This document shows positions 44,329 to 53,734 of a DNA stretch of 64,000 bases, in pieces. The notes under the pieces are model-generated. The model saw nothing but the letters and a program-made list of their open reading frames with translations, was not told the origin of the DNA and did no database searches. Numbering within the stretch: position 1 is the first letter of the stretch; every line of letters starts with the position of its first letter. A program made the translations under genes and the position numbers. The stretch is from JAAYUD01 sp963676865 (GTDB lineage Bacteria > Bacteroidota > Bacteroidia > Bacteroidales > Bacteroidaceae). Where the stretch lies: contig CAXXSS010000001.1 of the NCBI GenBank assembly GCA_963676865.2, positions 1,302,001-1,366,000 of the forward strand, in the 5' to 3' direction.

Positions 44329-44531
44329 CTTAATAAAATTAGTTTGTTCGTAAATAATTTGAATATTACTTTATCATACTCTCTTCTCTTCAATAAAAAG
44401 TACAAGAAGATGTTTATCTTATTTGTTAGACGCTACCTTTATCTGAATTGTTGCAATTTGCATTGCATATTTAACAAAAAGAAACTTTTCAAGGTTATAC
44501 ATCAGAAGGTTCTGATATTTCAATTAGGTAC

Positions 44532-44713
44532 AAAGAACCTTTGCCACCTCCGTATGACACCATTATGCACTATCTCACAGCATGTTAACGGCACACCAGA
44601 TACAACGCCAGCGAAAAAAGGTCCCCAAAATCGGCTCGAGAGCATATTGTGGATACGTTATTTTCAGCAGACCTTTGCTTAGAATAATTCTAAATAATGC
44701 TCTACAGATAGCT
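44532..44713. repeat. Left arm of a large inverted repeat (182 bp)
   Basis: About 94% identical to the reverse complement of 45769-45949 (by eye roughly nine substitutions and one indel). Similarity seems to extend more weakly outward to about 44502 and inward to about 44800. The substitutions include a frame-breaking indel, so the repeat does not encode a conserved protein. No recognisable insertion-sequence gene lies between the arms. Confidence 0.85.
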
Positions 44714-45184
44714 GAGGAATCGATTTACACATAAACAAGAGTGCTCCATCTATTTTTGACAAACATCTCATTCCCGAGAAAAAGTGCCGGAAAAACAAAT
44801 GCACCCAGTCAACATGTAATGTGTCGAATAGGTTTCTGCCAAATTATTTAGTACTTATCAGCCTCTTTGTTTAAAGCAACACTATGTAAAATAAAAGGTG
44901 ACAAAACTCTGTATTTCTCTCATAGAATTATCTCATCTTTCAGCAATAACATCTCACATCCATTTTAGGCTACAAGCAACTGGATGACTGATAATTGCGT
45001 ACCTAATATACCTTTAAATATAGGACAAAGTGAATATCATTAGAAGTTCTGATACTTTTTTATCCAACCTCACCTTACAAGGTACTACAGACAAGTATTT
45101 GAGGTATCAACTTGCAGTCAGGTTGTAAATCGAATCAGGATAACAATATAAGGAATAGAACGTAAAGTACTGATACATAGCGAG

Positions 45185-45248
45185 AAATTCATAAAGACGA
45201 AAATAAAAGTTTGTATGTATAAACTTTTATTTTCGTCCTTATGAATTT
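45185..45248. repeat. 28-bp-arm hairpin near the centre of the inverted repeat pair
   Basis: The left arm 45185-45212 pairs with 45221-45248 with one mismatch around the loop GTATGTAT. Each arm carries ATAAGGACGAAAA (or its complement), a motif shared with the tail of the repeat at 12163-12202. A second CCTTATCA-type copy follows at 45258-45266. It is AT-rich and could end transcripts in either direction. Confidence 0.85.
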
Positions 45249-45512
45249 TTATGTTTGTCCTTATCATTTTTTGAGAACGCAGGTTCGATTTGTGTATCAA
45301 TAAGTGCCGCTTCGATGTGGTTAAAATAGTATCAGTATCGTCCTCTATATTCACTCTCAGAAATGTGCTGAAAAACGACTTGAGGATAACCCCCTATTGA
45401 CTGGTGCGTTTCTATGTCAATGGGGTGTGCATCGTATAAAAATGAAAACTTGTTGATCGTTGGTAATTAGAGCAATAGGTCTTTTGGCGAAACGGTCTAT
45501 ATCATGCTAAAT

Positions 45513-45574
45513 TGTCGTATGTTAGTTTTTTCGGTGACGTCCTTAAGTTTTCAAAAAAACTAACATACGACAAC
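45513..45574. repeat. 20-bp perfect inverted repeat
   Basis: TTGTCGTATGTTAGTTTTTT (45513-45532) is repeated in perfect inverted orientation at 45555-45574, with a 22-base loop. The core TTGTCGTAT appears once more at 45677-45685. It could be a bidirectional terminator or the end of a mobile element. Apart from these repeats, the 2.3 kb from 44329 to 46688 shows no confident gene except a possible 63-residue ORF. Confidence 0.8.
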
Positions 45575-45768
45575 ATTTTTAGGGGCATATGTCGTTTCGA
45601 TAACATAAAGAAGACATCCATTCGAGTTTATACGCCGCTTCTATGCAGCTAACGGAAGAATAAACATGCCGATAGATTGTCGTATTTGCTTACCCACCAA
45701 CTTTCATTTGGAATGAACTACATGTTCAGATGGATAGAACGTGCTAGTTTGTGTAAAAACTGGCCATT

Positions 45769-45949
45769 AGCTATCTGTAGGGCATTATTTAGAATTATTC
45801 TAAGCAAAAGTCTGCTGAAAATAACGTGTCCACAATATGCTCTTGAGCCGATTTTTGGACCTCTTTTCGCTGGCGTTGTATATGGTGTGTCGTTAACATG
45901 CTGTGGGATAGTGCATAATGGTGTCATACGGAGGTGGCAAAGGTTCTTT
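45769..45949. repeat. Right arm of a large inverted repeat (181 bp)
   Basis: Reverse-complement partner of 44532-44713, separated from it by 1055 bases. A 100-residue plus-strand ORF crosses this arm (45677-45979), but the same frame is broken in the left arm, so I do not call it a gene. Confidence 0.85.
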
Positions 45950-46327
45950 TATTGGCAAAGCAGAAAGATTGAAATATAGCCATTACCGGGCCTTCTGGAA
46001 GATTATCTCAAAGGATTTCAATTGAAGTAAAGATAAATTATATGCATATTCCCATACTTTTATCAGTGAGCCAACATATTGATATACAGAGAGATGATGT
46101 AACAGGAAGAAGTAGTCACAGTTGTAATGGTGATCTTCTATATATCATAAACATTTAGTAGTAAACAGTCGCTTTTAATAGGCCGTCACTTTGATTAATC
46201 AGAAATTATCATTAATATTGTAAACATATTATCTCAACATAAATAACCTATAGCATCAATATCGGGAACAGCAACATCTAAATAAGCTATTAATAAGGAA
46301 TTACAAACTATTTAATTATATCTCAAG

Positions 46328-46519
46328 ATGAATACAAAAAACACACTAATCTCTTTTGTCATCAGTTATGCAGTAGTACATACTGTGTTTTCGTTTATTT
46401 ACGGTGACTTAAAATCAACAGCTATAATCTTTTTGAAATCTCTGATACTGTCATTTTGTAGTATCATATTGCCAATATTCATAAATAGACTTTCTAAGAG
46501 AAGAAAAAATCCATCTTAA
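46328..46519 (+). CDS. Small putative membrane protein (63 aa)
   Basis: Two hydrophobic segments (about residues 5-22 and 30-52) separated by YGDLKST, and a basic C-terminus (NRLSKRRKNP) that would face the cytoplasm, a believable topology for a two-helix inner-membrane protein. The upstream 30 bases are AT-rich, as is usual for Bacteroidetes starts, but no consensus promoter is clear. I recognise no family. It lies between the inverted-repeat region and the infB terminator. Confidence 0.4.
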   Translation: MNTKNTLISFVISYAVVHTVFSFIYGDLKSTAIIFLKSLILSFCSIILPIFINRLSKRRKNPS

Positions 46520-46621
46520 AAAAGAACTCAATTCACGATTGGTCGAAGGTATCGATAATAAACGAAAGGTACAGCTCTTGGGAGAGAAAAGTAATATGCG
46601 TGCCTATCTGTGTTTATTAAA

Positions 46622-46670
46622 AAGAGAAACGGTCTCTCTTACTTTGCAGCAAGAAAGACCGTTTTCTTTT
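46622..46670. terminator. Terminator downstream of infB
   Basis: Long imperfect stem with core AAACGGTCT (46627-46635) paired to AGACCGTTT (46656-46664), extended by A/T-rich arms on both sides. T-runs occur on both strands. It lies just after the infB stop at 46689. Confidence 0.8.
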
Positions 46671-46688
46671 TATTATCGAAAAGTCGAT

Positions 46689-49600
46689 TTAAAGCGTTTG
46701 CTTTACTTCTATTTCTTCGTAAGTTTCCAATATATCACCAGTGTGGAGGTCGCTGTAATTTGTTAGGCTTATACCACATTCAAAGTTTGATCCTACCTCT
46801 TTAACGTCATCTTTAAAACGCTTCAGGGCGTTGATGGTGCCGTTGAAGATAACAATACCATCGCGAACGACACGGGCTTTGTCGGAACGTTTCACTTTTC
46901 CTTCTTTCACCATCGCTCCAGCAACCGTACCTACCTTAGTAATATGGAATACCTGACGAACCTCGATGGTAGCCGTAACAACCTCTTTGACTTGTGGCGC
47001 CAACATACCTTCCATGGCATCTCTCACTTCTTCGATAGCCGCGTAGATTACGGAGTAAAGACGAATATCAACGCCTTCTTGTTCGGCAAGCCTACGTGCT
47101 GCCGCCGAAGGACGAACCTGGAAGCCGATAATGATAGCATCCGATGCAGCTGCCAACGTAACATCCGATTCGGAAATCTGTCCTACAGCTCCGTGTATAA
47201 CATTGACTTGTATTTGTTCGGTAGATAGCTTGATAAGCGAATCTTTGAGTGCTTCGATAGAACCGTCTACGTCACCCTTGATGATGACATTGAGTTCTTT
47301 GAAGTTGCCCAATGCGATACGGCGTCCCAATTCGTCGAGTGTTACTCGGGTTTGTGTACGCAGTCCCTGTTCGCGTTGTAGTTGCTCGCGTTTATTGGCA
47401 AGCTCCCGGGCTTCCTGGTCGGAATCCATTACATGGAACATGTCACCAGCTTGTGGAGCACCGTTTAATCCAAGGATTAATGCCGGTTCTGATGGGCCTG
47501 CCGTATCGAGCCGTTTGTTGCGTTCGTTGAACATGGCTTTCACACGGCCGAAACTAGTACCTGCCAAAACGACATCACCGATTTTTAGTGTACCATTTGA
47601 AACCAATACGGTTGCAACATAGCCACGACCTTTGTCGAGCGAAGATTCGATGATTGAACCTGTAGCTTTTCTATTAGGATTAGCTTTCAAATCCAGAAGA
47701 TCTGCCTCGAGAAGAACTTTTTCCATCAGTTCTTTAACACCAACACCCTTTTTGGCCGAAATATCTTGTGATTGATATTTTCCGCCCCACTCTTCGAGTA
47801 GGAAATTCATTCCGGCAAGTTCTTCTTTTATTTTGTCGGGATTGGCTCCCGGTTTATCGATCTTATTGATAGCGAAAACGATTGGTACGCCTGCTGCCAT
47901 GGCATGGTTGATAGCTTCCTTGGTCTGTGGCATTACATGGTCGTCGGCTGCTACAATGATAATAGCGATATCAGTTACTTTCGCTCCTCGGGCACGCATG
48001 GCGGTGAAAGCTTCGTGACCCGGCGTATCGAGGAATGTGATGCGGCGTCCATCGGAGAGTTTCACGTTGTAGGCACCGATATGTTGAGTGATACCACCTG
48101 CTTCACCGGCAATAACATTCGCTTTTCGGATGTAGTCAAGCAAAGATGTCTTACCGTGATCGACATGTCCCATGACAGTAACAATAGGAGCACGTGGAAG
48201 TAAGTCTTCTTCTTTATCTTCTTCTTCGACGATCGCCTGAGCTACTTCGGCACTGACATATTCTGTTTTGAAACCGAATTCCTCGGCAACGAGATTGATT
48301 GTCTCTGCATCAAGACGTTGGTTGATGGAAACCATCATGCCGATAGACATACAGGTGCTGATGACCTGATTGACAGAAATATTCATCATGGTAGCCAGCT
48401 CATTAGCTGTAACAAACTCAGTCAATTTGATGACTTTGCTGTCTCTTCTGTCTTCCTGTTCTTGCTCTTGTATGCGGTTGGAAGCTAGTTCACGTTTCTC
48501 TTTACGATATCTTGAAGTTTTATTTTTTCCTTTATTGGTAAGTCGAGCCAACGTTTCCTTAACTTGCTTTGCAACATCTTCTTCGCTAACTCCTTCTTTG
48601 GGAACAGCTCTTTTGAAGCGGTCGTGATTTCTGCGTGGATCTTGATTGCGATTGCCTTCCACTTTTTTCACTCCGTTTCTGTCGTTGCTACCGCTATGTT
48701 GATTTCCATTGCGCTGATTGCCACCCGCAGCAGAGACCTTATTGATATCTACCTTTTCGTTGTTGATGCGATTGCGTTTTTTCTTATTTGCGTTAGCGTT
48801 ACCGCCACTATTTTCTCCTGTTTGAGCGGGTTTGGGGCTTTTGGGGTCATCTTTGCGAATCTCTTTGATGATAGCCTCTTTAATCTGCTTTTTCTGGTCT
48901 TGGCGGAGACGTTCTTTTTCCTCGCGTTCTTTACGCTTTTCTTCTTTTGTTTTTTTCTTTGGGCGGGTAGATTGATTTAAAGCATTTAAGTCAATCTGGC
49001 CGACAATATTTAATTTCGGCTTTACTGTATTGGCGTGAATAGTAAATACAGCATCCTGCTCTTGCTTCTCTTCTCCTTTAGCGGTTTTGTTTTCTTCTTG
49101 AACAGCAGCAGTTTTCATCTTTTCTTTTTTCTCTTCGCGGGTTATATGATTTTGTGAATTGACCGTTGTCGACTGACCGCTGTTGCTTGTGCCTTCGACC
49201 GGCTTTGATAGATTTTTTGCCTTCTCCGGCTGTTTTGTCTGTTGTGTCTTAACAGTAGGTGTGGGCTTTATTTCTTCTGACGGAGTTTCAGGAGTATTGT
49301 TCTCTTTTATGTCGTTCTTCTCAACCTTCAATACAGGTTCGTTGACAGGCTCTTGAATGACCGGTTTTGCTTCTTCTCTGACAATAGGCTCCACTTGAGG
49401 AGCAGGTTGATTATTAGAAACAATACCTTTGGACAAGTTGTTCAAATCGATTTTTCCTACGCTCTTGACATGAGGACGTACTTCACTGGGGATAACAGTT
49501 TTGATTACGTTTTCCTTTTTTTGTGCCTCTTTATCCTTTTCAAATTGGTAACCTTCTATCGATACTGAACTTTTACGCTCTTTCGTTTGCCGTTGCTGGG

Positions 49601-49790
49601 TGAAACGATCCGATTCCATTCGAAGGCTTTTGTCGGTACTAAACTCCTTGACTAGAAGTTCGTACTCTTCTTCCGTAATCTTCGTGTTAGGATTAGACTC
49701 TATGTCATACCCTTTTTTTTGTAGAAATTCTACGACCGTAGAGAGTCCTACATTCAAATCTCTTGTTACTTTATTTAATCTAATCGTCAT
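46689..49790 (-). CDS. infB: Translation initiation factor IF-2
   Basis: 1033 residues. GTPase that positions fMet-tRNA on the 30S subunit and promotes subunit joining. IF2_N domain at 1-50 (IRLNKVTRDLNVGLSTVVEFL), a long low-complexity linker rich in Lys, Glu, Gln, Asn and Thr to about residue 430, and a second N-terminal domain. The G domain has GHVDHGKTS (about residue 540), DTPGHEAFTAMRARG and NKIDKPGANPD, followed by domains II-IV. It is the last gene of rimP-nusA-infB. Confidence 0.97.
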   Translation of the reverse strand: MTIRLNKVTRDLNVGLSTVVEFLQKKGYDIESNPNTKITEEEYELLVKEFSTDKSLRMESDRFTQQRQTKERKSSVSIEGYQFEKDKEAQKKENVIKTVIPSEVRPHVKSVGKIDLNNLSKGIVSNNQPAPQVEPIVREEAKPVIQEPVNEPVLKVEKNDIKENNTPETPSEEIKPTPTVKTQQTKQPEKAKNLSKPVEGTSNSGQSTTVNSQNHITREEKKEKMKTAAVQEENKTAKGEEKQEQDAVFTIHANTVKPKLNIVGQIDLNALNQSTRPKKKTKEEKRKEREEKERLRQDQKKQIKEAIIKEIRKDDPKSPKPAQTGENSGGNANANKKKRNRINNEKVDINKVSAAGGNQRNGNQHSGSNDRNGVKKVEGNRNQDPRRNHDRFKRAVPKEGVSEEDVAKQVKETLARLTNKGKNKTSRYRKEKRELASNRIQEQEQEDRRDSKVIKLTEFVTANELATMMNISVNQVISTCMSIGMMVSINQRLDAETINLVAEEFGFKTEYVSAEVAQAIVEEEDKEEDLLPRAPIVTVMGHVDHGKTSLLDYIRKANVIAGEAGGITQHIGAYNVKLSDGRRITFLDTPGHEAFTAMRARGAKVTDIAIIIVAADDHVMPQTKEAINHAMAAGVPIVFAINKIDKPGANPDKIKEELAGMNFLLEEWGGKYQSQDISAKKGVGVKELMEKVLLEADLLDLKANPNRKATGSIIESSLDKGRGYVATVLVSNGTLKIGDVVLAGTSFGRVKAMFNERNKRLDTAGPSEPALILGLNGAPQAGDMFHVMDSDQEARELANKREQLQREQGLRTQTRVTLDELGRRIALGNFKELNVIIKGDVDGSIEALKDSLIKLSTEQIQVNVIHGAVGQISESDVTLAAASDAIIIGFQVRPSAAARRLAEQEGVDIRLYSVIYAAIEEVRDAMEGMLAPQVKEVVTATIEVRQVFHITKVGTVAGAMVKEGKVKRSDKARVVRDGIVIFNGTINALKRFKDDVKEVGSNFECGISLTNYSDLHTGDILETYEEIEVKQTL

Positions 49791-49823
49791 ATTTAAATTA
49801 TAGAATTGATGGAAGCCAAAGAC

Positions 49824-51089
49824 TTACTCTTTCTCGAATTCTTGTTTTAGAATGCGTATTACCTCGTCAACAGTTTCCTCTTCCAAGTCAGTCTTATCAA
49901 TCAGCATATCGCGCGGTGCACTCAGTACAGATTTAGCGGTGTCGCAACCAATAGTCTTAATGGCATCGATGACCCATCCGTCAATTTCGTCTCTAAACTC
50001 ATCCAAATAAATATCTTCTTCGTCGGGAGTACTAGCGCCTTCTATCTCACGGAAAACGTCTATAGTATACTCTGTCAACATACTGGCAAGCTTGATATTC
50101 AAGCCCCCTTTACCTATAGCAAGCGACACTTCTTCAGGCTTTAGATATACTTCGGCCTTGTGTTCTTCTTCGTTTAATTTGATAGAAGAGATCTTGGCTG
50201 GACTTAAAGCGCGCTGTATGAACAATGAAATATTGCTTGTATAGTTGATGACATCAATATTTTCATTTCTTAATTCACGGACAATACCGTGAATACGACT
50301 ACCTTTTACGCCGACACACGCTCCGACAGGATCTATACGATCATCATACGATTCGACTGCTATTTTGGCACGCTCACCGGGGATACGGGCTATTTTCTTG
50401 ATAGTGATAAGCCCATCGTTGATTTCGGGTACTTCCAATTCGAACAGTCGCTGAAGAAAAACCGGTGAAGTACGCGACAAAATAATCTTGGCATTGTTGT
50501 TCGTGTTGTCTACACGAGCTACAACAGCACGCACTTGTTCACCTTTTCTATAGAAATCGCTTGGTATCTGTTCATTCTTCGGGAGTAAGAGTTCGTTCTC
50601 TTCGTCGTCCATCAACAGTATCTCTTTTTTCCAAATCTGATAAACTTCGGCATTGATGATAGAGCCTACTTTATCTATGTATTTGTTATAAATACTATCT
50701 TTCTCCAGTTCCAATATCTTTGATGCCAGCGTTTGGCGTAGGTTCAATATTGCTCTTCGGCCAAAAGAAGCGAAGTTCACTTCGTCCGATACCTCTTCGC
50801 CTTCTTCGTAGGAAGGATCAATTTTGCGGGCATCAGTTAAACAAATCTCCAAGTTTGGATTTTCCAATTTATCGTCGGCAACGACCTTAAGGTTGCGGCG
50901 AATCTCGAAATCGCCCTTATCGGGATTAACGATTACGTCATAGTTCTCATCTGTCCCGAACATCTTTGCTATTACACTGCGGAAGGATTCTTCGAGAACA
51001 CTCACCAACGTAGCCCTGTCAATATGTTTCAGCTCTTTAAACTCTGAAAAAGTATCGATTAAACTAATCGTTTCTTCTTTCTTGGCCAT
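49824..51089 (-). CDS. nusA: Transcription termination/antitermination protein NusA
   Basis: 421 residues. Binds RNA polymerase and modulates pausing, termination and antitermination. NusA N-terminal domain (1-130), S1 domain (about 135-200), tandem KH domains including DPVGACVGVKGSRIHGIVREL and the second KH unit with LAIGKGGLNIKLAS. It lacks the C-terminal acidic repeats of E. coli NusA (495 residues), ending in an acidic tail (DLEEETVDEVIRILKQEFEKE). Placed two bases after rimP and 33 bases before infB. Confidence 0.97.
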   Translation of the reverse strand: MAKKEETISLIDTFSEFKELKHIDRATLVSVLEESFRSVIAKMFGTDENYDVIVNPDKGDFEIRRNLKVVADDKLENPNLEICLTDARKIDPSYEEGEEVSDEVNFASFGRRAILNLRQTLASKILELEKDSIYNKYIDKVGSIINAEVYQIWKKEILLMDDEENELLLPKNEQIPSDFYRKGEQVRAVVARVDNTNNNAKIILSRTSPVFLQRLFELEVPEINDGLITIKKIARIPGERAKIAVESYDDRIDPVGACVGVKGSRIHGIVRELRNENIDVINYTSNISLFIQRALSPAKISSIKLNEEEHKAEVYLKPEEVSLAIGKGGLNIKLASMLTEYTIDVFREIEGASTPDEEDIYLDEFRDEIDGWVIDAIKTIGCDTAKSVLSAPRDMLIDKTDLEEETVDEVIRILKQEFEKE

Positions 51090-51091
51090 AG

Positions 51092-51559
51092 TTATTTAAA
51101 ACGTATTAAGTATTTTGTATATTTTATTTCATCATAATGGAGTATGATATCCGTCTCTACTAATTTAGGCCGTTTAGAACCCTCGACCTTTTGTTTGGCT
51201 TTGACGGTTACCGCTAATTTCTCTTCATCGGCATCTTTCAGTAGACCGGTAATCTTCTTTCCTTCTTTTGTTAGAATATCTACTTCTTTGCCTATATGAT
51301 TGTAGTATTGTTGTAGTACTTTGAACGGCTGACCGATACCCGCTGAACCGACTTCCAGCTCATAATCTTCTTTATCTCTGCTCAGATGCGATTCGATAAA
51401 GCGACTTAGAGCCACGCAATCTTCAATCCATACACCATCTTTGTGATCTATTTCAACAATAATCTTATCGTCGGTGCTAATGTCGATCGATACTAAAAAA
51501 TAATCTTTTCCTTGCAACCACTCGTCAACAATTTGGCAGACAGCTTTTCTTTCTATCAT
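51092..51559 (-). CDS. rimP: Ribosome maturation factor RimP
   Basis: 155 residues. Assists 30S subunit assembly. The N-terminal alpha/beta domain includes KIIVEIDHKDGVWIEDCVALSR and LEVGSAGIGQPFK, the family signature (usually VSSPGxxRPL). The C-terminal small beta-barrel is at about 85-150. First gene of the rimP-nusA-infB operon, as in most bacteria. Confidence 0.93.
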   Translation of the reverse strand: MIERKAVCQIVDEWLQGKDYFLVSIDISTDDKIIVEIDHKDGVWIEDCVALSRFIESHLSRDKEDYELEVGSAGIGQPFKVLQQYYNHIGKEVDILTKEGKKITGLLKDADEEKLAVTVKAKQKVEGSKRPKLVETDIILHYDEIKYTKYLIRFK

Positions 51560-51621
51560 TTATCAATTATTAAAACAAAAAAAGGAGCCTTAATCGCCCC
51601 TCCTCAATCATCTTTTCGATG

Positions 51622-51652
51622 CAAAGTTATAAATAATCTGTTTATCCACAAA
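51622..51652 (-). promoter_or_regulatory. rimP-nusA-infB promoter
   Basis: Minus strand TTTG (51649-51652), a 19-base spacer, and TAACTTTG (51622-51629): a perfect Bacteroidetes promoter, about 63 bases before the rimP ATG. Confidence 0.82.
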
Positions 51653-51699
51653 ATATTATGAAAAATATATTATATTATTGGACGGTTGAATAAAAAAAT

Positions 51700-51723
51700 C
51701 CCGTTTTGCAGAAGCAAAACGGG
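51700..51723 (-). terminator. Terminator of the carboxyltransferase gene
   Basis: CCCGTTTTGC and GCAAAACGGG form a perfect 10-bp stem around a 4-base loop. On the minus strand it is followed by ATTTTTTTA. It is 27 bases beyond the stop at 51751. Confidence 0.92.
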
Positions 51724-51750
51724 AAAGTATGATGTCTTTTTCTGTCGATT

Positions 51751-53511
51751 TTATTTAGCTTCTTCAATATAAGCCAAGATATCACCCTTGTTAACACGCT
51801 CACCTTGCTTAACACAAATTTCAACAATTTTGCCGTCGAAGTTTGCTTTCATCGAATCACTGGACCCCCATGGAGTCATCACATAGCAGAATGTATCGTC
51901 AGCTGTGTAATTCTTCCCTACGGTCGGCTCGATAGAGGTGGAATCTACATCGATTTCCCATAATATCTGCCCACGTTGGGTAGCTACGACAGGAGTATAT
52001 TTGGCTCTTTTGACTTTTAGAATTTCTTCGGCCGAAATACCTTTGGACAGAGCAGCCATTTTGGCATTAGCCAATTCTTCATCGAAACGCTTTTTAGCGG
52101 AGCCATTTTTATAGTCTCTATATTGCTCGGGATGCATGGCCAGTTCGAAGAGTTCTTCGTCGTCAGGACCGCAATCCCAATCGTTTTTCTTCATTTCTTC
52201 GCGGAATTCGTCTAACTTATCGGGATAGAACGATTGAGGATCGGCATCGGTAAATTCACGTTCTTGTTTTTTTGCCAGTTCAATGATCTCGGGAGCTAAT
52301 TGACCGGGAACTTTGCCACTCTTGCCAAGAATCATTCCCCACATATTATCATCCATTCTAGTGAAACGAGGTTCGTCCATACTCTCGGACAGTAAATTCA
52401 TGAGAGCTATATTCTTTACGTATTGGCTGAATGGTGTTACTAATGGTGGATAACCCACACGTGGCCAAACATAAGCAACTTCGTTGAAGAGGCGAACCAA
52501 TAATGCATCTTCGGAGAATGGCTTTAAGTCTTTCTTTTTGCGGTTGTTGTTGATAACATTCATCATGCCTTTCAAGTCGGCCATCATAGAACCCATCATT
52601 CCTCCTGGAAGTCCACATCCCAAAAGCAGTGAACTCATTATTTTATTGCCCGAATTGATGAAATAACCGAGCCATTCATCTATGAAAGACTGAGTCATGG
52701 TACGTGCTGCCATATAAGCATCCATATTGATATCAGCCACTTTAAATCCGGCGTCTTTCAGCATAGCTTGAACAGAGATAACGTCCGGATGAACTTTTCC
52801 CCACGACAAAGGTTCCATTGCCGTATCGATGACATCAGCTCCATTTTTGCAGACTTCAAGCATAGAAGCCATTGACAGTCCCGGACCGCTATGTCCATGG
52901 TATTGGATAATTACTTTAGGATGACGTTCCTTAATAGCCTTTACTAACTGACCCAACATTGCGGGACGACCGATACCTGCCATGTCTTTTAAGCAGATTT
53001 CGGGAGCACCTGCTTCGATGAGCTGGTCGGCTATCTTGGTATAATATTCTACCGTATGAATAGGGGAGAAAGTAATACACAAAGTAGCTTGGGGGATCAT
53101 CCCGCCATCCAAAGCATATTTGATGGAAGGAATGATGTTGCGGGTCTCGTTCAAACCACAGAATATTCGAGTGATATCGACACCTTGCGCATGTTTTACC
53201 TTATACATCAAACGGCGAACGTCTGCAGGTACAGGATACATACGAAGGGCGTTCAGACCACGGTCGAGCATGTGAGTTTGAATACCGGCATCATGGAACG
53301 GTTTAGTGAAAGCACGGACAGAATGATTAGGATTCTCTCCATACAACAAATTGACTTGTTCGAAAGCACCACCGTTCGTTTCGACGCGTGCAAAACATCC
53401 CATATCAACAATTAGTGGGGCGATTCGTTCCAGCTGATCTTTACGTGGTTGGTATTTACCCGATGACTGCCACATATCGCGGTAGACAAGACTAAATTTT
53501 ATTTCTTTCAT
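51751..53511 (-). CDS. Carboxyltransferase of the pyruvate carboxylase B/oxaloacetate decarboxylase alpha family, half biotinyl domain
   Basis: 586 residues. TIM-barrel carboxyltransferase (about 5-290) with a divergent YRDMWQSSGKYQPR (family DAHQSLLATR), the metal-binding Lys in ICLKDMAGIG, and metal ligands in IQYHGHSGPGLSM. Then a helical PYC_OADA domain and a C-terminal lipoyl/biotinyl-like segment reading KANFDGKIVEICVKQGERV and ending KGDILAYIEEAK. The usual biotin attachment motif (EAMKM) would come next but the gene stops, so no biotinylated Lys is encoded. It may rely on a separate carrier or act otherwise. Monocistronic; -7 box TATCTTTG at 53547-53554. Confidence 0.82.
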   Translation of the reverse strand: MKEIKFSLVYRDMWQSSGKYQPRKDQLERIAPLIVDMGCFARVETNGGAFEQVNLLYGENPNHSVRAFTKPFHDAGIQTHMLDRGLNALRMYPVPADVRRLMYKVKHAQGVDITRIFCGLNETRNIIPSIKYALDGGMIPQATLCITFSPIHTVEYYTKIADQLIEAGAPEICLKDMAGIGRPAMLGQLVKAIKERHPKVIIQYHGHSGPGLSMASMLEVCKNGADVIDTAMEPLSWGKVHPDVISVQAMLKDAGFKVADINMDAYMAARTMTQSFIDEWLGYFINSGNKIMSSLLLGCGLPGGMMGSMMADLKGMMNVINNNRKKKDLKPFSEDALLVRLFNEVAYVWPRVGYPPLVTPFSQYVKNIALMNLLSESMDEPRFTRMDDNMWGMILGKSGKVPGQLAPEIIELAKKQEREFTDADPQSFYPDKLDEFREEMKKNDWDCGPDDEELFELAMHPEQYRDYKNGSAKKRFDEELANAKMAALSKGISAEEILKVKRAKYTPVVATQRGQILWEIDVDSTSIEPTVGKNYTADDTFCYVMTPWGSSDSMKANFDGKIVEICVKQGERVNKGDILAYIEEAK

Positions 53512-53546
53512 ATTCCTAAATTAAGCGTTATATGACTAATTCTGCT

Positions 53547-53554
53547 CAAAGATA
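53547..53554 (-). promoter_or_regulatory. Carboxyltransferase promoter -7 box
   Basis: TATCTTTG on the minus strand, 36 bases before the ATG at 53511; no clear TTTG at the proper spacing. The 220-base gap to the carboxylesterase gene shows nothing else. Confidence 0.45.
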
Positions 53555-53734
53555 GGAAGTTTTTGACAAATTAGTGCCTTTTCATCCTGTTTTTTTTGAT
53601 AAAGTATGGTCGGCTTGTATTAAAATAAAAAAAACGAAATTAATCGGCAAATAAGTTTTAAATTGTAACCAAAAGCGGCGCTGAAATTCCGAATTGTTCA
53701 TAATTTGAACACTTTGTTTGATTTATTTGAGATG

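Noticed and set aside
45118..45354. 78-residue minus-strand ORF across the 28-bp-arm hairpin
   Set aside because: It is formed by the inverted repeat itself and has no believable domain or start context.
45677..45979. 100-residue plus-strand ORF in the right arm of the large inverted repeat
   Set aside because: The left arm, 94% identical, breaks the same frame by an indel, and no known protein pattern is visible.
44329..46688. CRISPR array or tRNA cluster in the large intergenic region
   Set aside because: Repeats are inverted and few, without regular spacers, and no cloverleaf could be drawn.
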